Shown here: positions 57,912 to 64,000 of the stretch, piece after piece
Numbering within the stretch: the first letter of the stretch is position 1
How the letters are laid out: each line of letters starts with the position of its first letter
Assembly (NCBI GenBank): GCA_013350335.1
Contig: CM023533.1
Location: 31,602,869 to 31,666,868 of the forward strand
Length of the DNA stretch: 64,000 bases
Direction of reading: 5' to 3'
Origin: Chimonanthus salicifolius
Taxonomy: Eukaryota; Streptophyta; Magnoliopsida; Laurales; Calycanthaceae
Position numbers and translations under genes: made by a program
Notes under the pieces: model-generated
What the model was told of the DNA's origin: nothing
Database searches by the model: none
The model's input: the letters and a program-made list of their open reading frames with translations, nothing else

Positions 57912-59277
57912 ATATATATATATATACTACCATCAACCATATCATTAGCGGTTCAAATATTTTTTTTAAAAAAAAATTAAAAGTTTATACAAACCCATTA
58001 CAAACTACATCAATTAAGTTAAGACCTCTCTATTCAATTATATAAACAATCAATCTTATTTTATTAAATTATTTTGATAAAAAGCAATTGATATATCCAC
58101 TTTATTATTCTGACTTAAATTGATATATTAATAAATCTCTACATCAACTGCTTTATCAGTGGCTCTTTCTTATGATGGTGGGAAGCATGTCAAGGAGTGG
58201 CGAAAAGGACAGCAAATAAAATTTATTTCTTAAATTAACTACTTTTATTTGGACGGCCATTCTGATCCGACTTGAGATTATTTTAATTAACTAATAATCA
58301 TCATTATCATTCTAAGAGTTGACTTTGTAAATTCTTTTTCTCACTTAATTTTATTAATCAAATGATACAACTTATATGGATATATAGGCTATGGATCGAA
58401 AGCTACAGTAAATAGATAGGATGAGGACATGGTCGATTTTCATGTCGTATATGCTAGGGATCTTACTCTTGTGCGGTTTGGATATTATATTTTTAGTATT
58501 TTTTTAATTAAAAATAAACTATTTTATAAAATTTTAAATTTGATGTAGAATTAAAAGGCAAAATTTTCAACAAAGATTTGAAACTCATTTTATTTATTTT
58601 TTTTTATATCCCATTTTAAAATTGGAGGAGAAATTGATTGAGAAGTTTTATCTATAAATATTTTCTCAGTTCATTCATCAACAATGGAAATTCATTGTTT
58701 TAAAGAAAAGAAATGATGGGAACACCTTATTTTTTTTTTATTGATTGATGTACTGTTTAGATAATCACAAGTGAATTAAAAGATAGTTTTAATCTCTTAT
58801 TATAAAAAAAATATGAGTTTGGTGTAAGAATTCTGATATACATCAAGATTTTGAAAGTCATAAATTATCCTACGTATTCATTTTTCATAAAAAGGACGGC
58901 ATCTAATGGTGTTGTGTGAAATATGTGAGATCCACTTTTTAAAATTTCGAGTTAAGTTCATTAATTTTTAAATACATAAGCAATGTGACGTCCATTGGGA
59001 TCCAAATCAAACCCCTTCCACCGCACACCCATTTATTTATGTAAATTGAATTCTTACCCAATTTGATAAGAATCTAAGTTACACAGCTCAGTGATCTGAC
59101 CTTTTGAATTTCCGTTGCCAAATAAGATCGAATCTTTAGATAATCATTTCTACCATTTTATTTATTATAGATTAAAAAATTTAAGACAACTTATGGTTAT
59201 ATGCTTAAAGCCAGAATGTAGTACAGTAACATAACAAAGCAAATGCATATGGTTTAAGGACGTAAGGGAAGGCAGAA
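57912..59277. other. Gene-free AT-rich intergenic DNA
   Basis: A (TA)n run lies next to the U6 copy (57905-57926). The remainder has no domain, repeat with clear ends, or RNA gene that I can support. Confidence 0.4.
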
Positions 59278-59832
59278 TCATGCATCAGACCATGTAATTT
59301 GATACTCTCCAACCAGCGATTTAGGGATCCTCAGAGCTTTCCAAACTGCAGGTGATGCATCTACGATGTTGTTGTGGCATGGTGGTTGATAATCATGATC
59401 AACATCACACCCATAAACTGAGTCACACTCGTCGACGACTTTCGCAAGTACCGATCTACCATTGGCATTGATCTTTATGTTCTTGAGGCAGCGGCTTCCA
59501 CCATTGTACCACCCTGTTGACAAAGCCACAACCCTTTCATTATCACTGTGGTACTTGTTGTCACATTCGGACTGGGAACCACCATCGCCACCTTTAGCGA
59601 AGCTATTGATTGTCATTGTTGCCTTAGTGTGACGGGTAACGGGAGGCGAGCAATGGTATTGTGGGTACTTGGTTCCCTGTTTGCAACATTCAGAGTCATT
59701 GTCGGTGTTACATTTGTGGGCCTTGCCCAGTAAATAGCCGCTTGGACGGCAAATTCCCATGGGAGAGCAGAAACTCCCCACATGGAGGCTTGCTACGAGT
59801 GCAAGAACTAGAGCTAGCAGAAACTGAGCCAT
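59278..59832 (-). CDS. Kiwellin / ripening-related protein, single exon, 184 aa
   Basis: An intact frame from ATG 59832 to the stop at 59278-59280. Residues 1-22 form a signal peptide ([20 protein letters not shown]). The mature part has the kiwellin signature: [33 protein letters not shown], then a double-psi beta-barrel region ([68 protein letters not shown]) and the end ITWSDA. It has eleven cysteines. Family members are secreted to the apoplast, and some bind pathogen chorismate mutases or accumulate in fruit. The length is usual for the short kiwellin class. The gene looks intact, with a TATA box about 90 bp upstream. Confidence 0.93.
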   Translation of the reverse strand: MAQFLLALVLALVASLHVGSFCSPMGICRPSGYLLGKAHKCNTDNDSECCKQGTKYPQYHCSPPVTRHTKATMTINSFAKGGDGGSQSECDNKYHSDNERVVALSTGWYNGGSRCLKNIKINANGRSVLAKVVDECDSVYGCDVDHDYQPPCHNNIVDASPAVWKALRIPKSLVGEYQITWSDA

Positions 59833-59916
59833 GTATTTCCCAAGCTTTTTCTCTTATTTTGCTTATTGTTGGCGTTGATTGTTTGATGGTGTGAGTCATG
59901 TTTGTTATCTGGGAAT

Positions 59917-59927
59917 ACATTTATAGA
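59917..59927 (-). promoter_or_regulatory. TATA box of the kiwellin gene
   Basis: The minus strand reads CTTATCTATAAATG, with TATAAAT about 90 bp upstream of the ATG. This leaves a leader of about 55-60 nt. Confidence 0.6.
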
Positions 59928-59932
59928 TAAGC

Positions 59933-60677
59933 AAAACGAGAGGACAGAATATCCTATTACCTTAAGACAAAATAATGCATCATATTCATGGCCGTTTTCT
60001 TTCCTGCACGTTGCTGCATTTCTAACTTTGATTACCATTTTGCTTTGGAATTTCCAGCAGTATTCAATACCATCTTTTGTCCCATTGAAATCCAAAATTG
60101 GAATTTGACTTGCCAATGCTTCTTTTAGAATCTAAATAATTTTGGACTTTATTAAGAGTTTGCAGAGATGTAAGTGGTTTTCTAGATGCATTTTATTGGT
60201 TTAGATGGACTTTTAACTTCGTAAGTAATGTTAGAGGGTCAAAATTTAGTTGTTTCTTCTTCAGCTTAACTTAATGGCAGCGGATATGAAGTCTCTGCAG
60301 CGATATAAAATTAATATTTAAAATCTTAAGTGTACGCCATATAATAAAAATTATGAAGTTTTAATACTCTTGCAATCTTATTCTAACTAGAGAGAAACCT
60401 TTACTGGGCCTTTTTAAGTCAAGTCATTTTCGTGATGCATTGGTATTCAAATGAGTTGTGTGGTGAAGCTATTTTGATGTGGCTATGTGAATGAACAACT
60501 TTATAGGCCCATTTATGTGCAGTATTATCTGAAAAGTTCAAGTTTGACAAAATCTAAGTTCGTTAGTTCAGTGATCTAGCTCTTCAGTAGAGAAAATTAG
60601 TCATTTCACAATGTTATTTGTTTTATATGAAAAACCCATGAATAGTGTCTTGAAAACTACCTAATTGTATGAGACCA
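59933..60677. other. Upstream region of the kiwellin gene, no gene seen
   Basis: AT-rich sequence between the kiwellin TATA box and an LTR remnant. Open frames at 59814-60116 and 59902-60108 overlap the promoter and have no recognisable content. Confidence 0.4.
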
Positions 60678-61110
60678 TGTCACACCTCGAAATTTGCACA
60701 AACTCTATGTCTTCGAGTATTGCACTCAGTGGTATTATCGAATTTTTTCGACTATTTCCCGGGATATGATTTTTAAACGAGCATTGGAGAAGTCTAGAGG
60801 GGGGTCCAAAAGAGGCTGATACAATGAAACTGGGCCTGTGTCGGTCCAACCAACAGGTCTGGTCAGTCGAACCAACACTCCAATAATGGAATGGCATGTG
60901 GGTGCTGAGTAGAGTCTCACATTGGAAATGAGGGAAATATGGAGGAGGCTTATTAGTGGCAGCACCCCTCCTCTCAGCAAGATGCATTTTGGGCTTGCTG
61001 TTGAGTCAGGCCTAATGGGAAAACCGTGTGGGCTCCCCATGTGTGCCCAAAATGATAATATCTTCCTGAGCTAAGCCCGAGCCAAGTTATTTTTGTGTCG
61101 GGCCGTGACA
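60678..61110 (+). mobile_element. LTR remnant, about 433 bp
   Basis: The segment starts TGTCACACCTCG and ends GGGCCGTGACA, inverted TGTCAC/GTGACA ends as in many gypsy-type LTRs. Directly after it, TTGGGTGTCAC resembles a decayed primer site. The flanking 5-bp sequences do not match, so this is either a truncated element or a solo LTR with a rearranged side. No coding region. Confidence 0.45.
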
Positions 61111-61864
61111 TTGGGTGTCACTTTCTTCCATAAATTCATTGGACATGGGTGATCAAACAAAGCCTTTTAACATTGTCCTCTGTTTACTATTTAAATTTTA
61201 AACAATAATCTATCACAATTATCAATCATTTATCAATCAAATTTCAGTTCACGAAAGCAGATAAATCACCTCTAAGTCTGATAGAACAAACGTGTCGAGT
61301 CCCAGACTGTGAAATTAGAGCGTGATTCTGTTCTTGGTTTGTCGAATCACAATAAAATAACTTCACTAACTTGAACTGCAACCTGAATTTGACCTCCTGG
61401 AGATGTTGGAGGAGGTCAATCAAAAAAAGAGATGTTACTCAATTAAAGGTCCAACTGATCACCGCGTCTGTATTGGTTGCAGTTACGAATTTGGCAATTG
61501 ACGCGGGAAGGAACTATAGAATACCGGGAATCTCACAGAAATATTCATTTTGTTGAATTGTTCATTCAAAACATTTCAAATAAGTCGTATCTTGCTCAGA
61601 CCAATCAATAGAGCTGGGGTTATAGTTGAAGCAGCCAGTAGAAAATCGAAATAACTAGTGTCTTTCAAAACTAAATTGGTATCACAACTCTAGAGTGCAT
61701 ATACCATTTAGTTCCATGACAAGAAACACTTGCAGAGATCGTCGCTTATGCGAGTGTCGGCTTTGGACACTCTTTGCACTATTTTCTTGAAAAAAAAAAA
61801 TTAGAAATTTAGAACATCTCAACATTTGAAGGGTTATAGAATAGAAATAAGAATCTAATATCTA
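61111..61864. other. Intergenic DNA without recognisable gene
   Basis: AT-rich sequence. The 61-codon frame at 61371-61556 has no domain. An A10 run is at about 61791-61800. Confidence 0.35.
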
Positions 61865-62380
61865 CTTAAGCTTGTTTCAGTATGTAAATATCTTCTCTCA
61901 TAAAGGCCTGTTACTTGGTCAGGCTACAGCCCAAATGATCGCCTGGCCAGGAGGAATCCTCATGAGCCTAGGCAACAAACCCTTCCACAATGCAAGCAAT
62001 CCCTCCTCTGCAAATATGGTTCTGATTGCATGGACCATTCCCTTGTACTTGACATTGCCCCCGGATCTGCTCTGTGCCATCAGCCTTGTCTTAACAACAT
62101 CAAAAGGGCCGGTGCATACAGGTCCTGCAGTCCCTGCAAGGAAACCAGATACCATGGACTGCCATGGCTGAAGGACTTTCTATCACCTTCATTTTCTTCC
62201 ACAATACGACATCAAATGCATTCTTTGCTGTGAACATCGCAGCTTGGTTTGTTCCATTACGCATTACAGTTGGTGCGGCACCTGCCCAGAGGCCCAGAAT
62301 GCCATCTTCACGGATTATCATGCGTGCACAATGTATAGGGCCCTTGCACTTCAAAAGAGCTCTGGGCTTAGTTCCTTGTA
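61865..62380 (-). pseudogene. Mitochondrial carrier pseudogene, succinate-fumarate carrier type (SFC1-like), C-terminal half
   Basis: The minus strand encodes the second half of a mitochondrial carrier. KGPIHCARMIIREDGILGLW, AGAAPTVMRNGTNQAAMFTA and KNAFDVVLWKK are followed, in another frame, by MVSGFLAGTAGPVCTGPFDV, VKTRLMAQSRSGG and GLLPRLMRIPPGQAIIWAVA. The carrier signature PFDVVK is kept. Two one-base losses appear between 62190 and 62155, where the protein should read a KHEGD..PWQSM-type linker. An extra T near 61918 creates an early stop, and the last ~13 codons (TGLYERRYL-like) follow out of frame. The N-terminal half is absent. I judge it a truncated dead copy. Confidence 0.85.
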
Positions 62381-62404
62381 TAGACTCTTTTTCATTAATC
62401 AATA

Positions 62405-62960
62405 ATTTTAATTTCTACTATTGTAAAAGTAAGAAGGATTCATGCGTCCTTCCATGTCCTACAAAATTAGTTTATGCCTTTTTCAAGTTTTACTTCTTTT
62501 TTAAATTTTGCGAAAATTGATAAGTGTCTTAGAAACTTTGCCACTCATCATTATCTATCATCTCTTTTTTTATCCATTCTTTTTGTCTTCGGATAGTTTA
62601 TCTTGTTTTCCAGTGTCTGTTATGTCTTTCAACTCTACAAACTCACTTCGCACGAGATAGTTGAATTGACAGTACTTTTAATTTTCTTTCCAAACAATTT
62701 TTTTAAGGAAAATAATACCTACATAAAGATACATCTTATATTATTAAATCTAAATTTGAATCGAATATTCAATAGATTATTTGTGGATTTAAAACTATAG
62801 ACAATGAATTTCATTTGCTAGATGTATTGACCCATTATGCTTTCTAGCTATAAATATCCCTTTCTCTTCTCCTCTGTCGAGAGACACAAACATATGGAAA
62901 TTAAGAGAAAAGGGGGAAAAGAAAAAGAGTCCAATGTTCATCTTCCCTCTTCTATGTACT
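62405..62960. other. Intergenic AT-rich DNA
   Basis: No gene or element with defined ends. The N-terminal half of the carrier is not here, so the pseudogene is truncated at about 62380. Confidence 0.4.
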
Positions 62961-62964
62961 CACG

Positions 62965-63344
62965 TAGAGGGGAGAATCCGACCCTCGTGATCCAACTTGA
63001 GAAATTAATGGGTTTTTGTTATATATTTGTATATTTTTTTGTTAAGTCAGAAAAAAAAAACCACATGAAATTCGGGTTGGGTTGGTTGAGAAATTTAAAA
63101 TCAATCGACTCAATCCGACATAACCCGATTCAATCTGAGTATACCAAGTTATAAAACAATAGCAATTAGAACTAGAATTGGGGTCCGGTCAGCTCGGGCC
63201 CAGATTCGGGTTGAATCAAGTCTAAAATTCAAATTAGATTAGATTGAGTAATTTAGGTCAACAATTCAAGTTAGATCAGGTCGAGTTCAATAAGTTTTGA
63301 CATTGGATAGATTGAGTTTATTAAAACTCGGACTCACACACCTA
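62965..63344. mobile_element. Diverged copy of the 4371-type MITE
   Basis: By eye it aligns from TAGAGGGGAGAATCCGACCC through CCACATGAAATTCGGGTTGG and AGTTATAAAACAATAGCA to GGACTCACACACCTA with the element at 4371-4710, in the same order. The ends have decayed and no target duplication is visible. The short frame at 62837-63154 is a by-product. Confidence 0.5.
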
Positions 63345-64000
63345 TAAGTGCTTTTCTTTTGTTGTATTTATTTCATTTTCATTTTTTTCATCAAATTTCA
63401 AACGAGATTTCTATTTATCTTATATAAAAACATTTATGATTAAAATATTTAAAGCTCCAGCATCACCTTTATCTTGGTCCATCTTCACATTCATCCTTCG
63501 TATCTCTAGGAATTAGTCAGTAAGGCATCAATGGCTTGAACCTGTCACTTATTTACGTAATCATGCCGGCCATCAAATATTTCTCCATTTAGTGATTTGG
63601 ACATTTTAACTATTCCAGCATTCTATAAAGGATTTTAAAGTGCTCCAGACTTTGAGTTTAAGTGGACGGTGAATATAACTCAAGTTGGACTTAAATAGAG
63701 AAATGATTATATTTATAAAATATAATAAACGCGGAAGAAAATAGAATCCAAAAGTTCTAGAAGGATTTATCAATAAACTTCTCCTACCAATTTCATGAGG
63801 GAATACAATTGAAGGCAGCGATCTTTCCATGAGTATTTTGTTTTAACTCGACGCAGATTTTAATCTATTGTCAATTTTACCATTCACATGAACAGTAAAA
63901 TCGGATCCTTTACATAAACAATAAAATTTCAGCTAATCGATTTAATGTTTATGTGAATTTCGACTAGCCGATTTTATTGTTCATGCGAAGAGTAAAATTG
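63345..64000. other. Gene-free end of the window
   Basis: AT-rich sequence with no recognisable gene. Near the end, CGATTTAATGTTTATGTGAA and related words recur twice (about 63938-63995), perhaps a repeat continuing past the window. Confidence 0.35.

Noticed and set aside
60678..61110. Cassandra TRIM with 5S rRNA promoter
   Set aside because: The LTR ends fit loosely, but I find no 5S A-box/C-box sequence in it.

Overview
The window is nuclear DNA of a flowering plant, most likely a woody dicot. It is AT-rich, its genes are split by long introns with plant-type GT..AG junctions, and its intergenic DNA is packed with LINE, SINE, LTR and TIR-element remains. Nothing here fixes the species. Joining exons by splice phase gives four recognisable protein genes and one carrier pseudogene.

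Left third (1-16.7 kb): a TRIM-like mini-retrotransposon (104-433) and a hAT-type MITE precede a minus-strand gene (16665 to 5120, six exons, 350 aa). It encodes a coiled-coil protein with a C-terminal membrane anchor. Its introns hold at least three sense LINE pieces, one antisense LINE piece, and a 1.1 kb hAT-type element nested inside one of the LINEs with a perfect 8-bp target duplication.

Middle (16.7-28 kb): gene-free. It contains a MITE (17476-17859), a tRNA-derived SINE (about 18027-18220), and a 3.2 kb solo LTR (22877-26084) nested in an older LTR of opposite orientation (22401-27230). The inner LTR carries an array of CGGAYGATCCG-type palindromes.

28.2-39.8 kb: a complete seven-exon plus-strand gene (986 aa) for an RBM25-type splicing factor. 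It has a proline-rich N terminus, an RRM, an Arg/Glu-rich region and a C-terminal PWI domain. Its introns contain degenerate tandem repeats and a hAT-like element.

40-52 kb: transposon-derived DNA, including a decayed plus-strand LINE with a YADD reverse transcriptase motif, a SINE with a 20-bp target duplication, MITEs, duplicated segments, and a 257-bp fold-back just upstream of the next gene.

52.7-56.5 kb: a HAT5/ATHB1-like class I HD-Zip transcription factor gene with a 28-codon upstream ORF. Two single-base frameshifts interrupt the expected reading frame, and both can be bypassed by nearby downstream AG acceptors. 57.8 kb: a retroposed U6 snRNA copy with a 19-bp target duplication. 59.3-59.8 kb: a single-exon kiwellin/ripening-related protein gene (minus). 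61.9-62.4 kb: a frameshifted fragment of a mitochondrial succinate-fumarate-type carrier gene.

The genes are unrelated in function (membrane-anchored coiled coil, splicing, transcription, cell wall or defence, carrier relic), as expected for plant chromosomal DNA. There is no operon-like grouping. The unusual content lies in the HD-Zip reading-frame problem, its uORF, the fold-back, and several insertions with readable target-site duplications.
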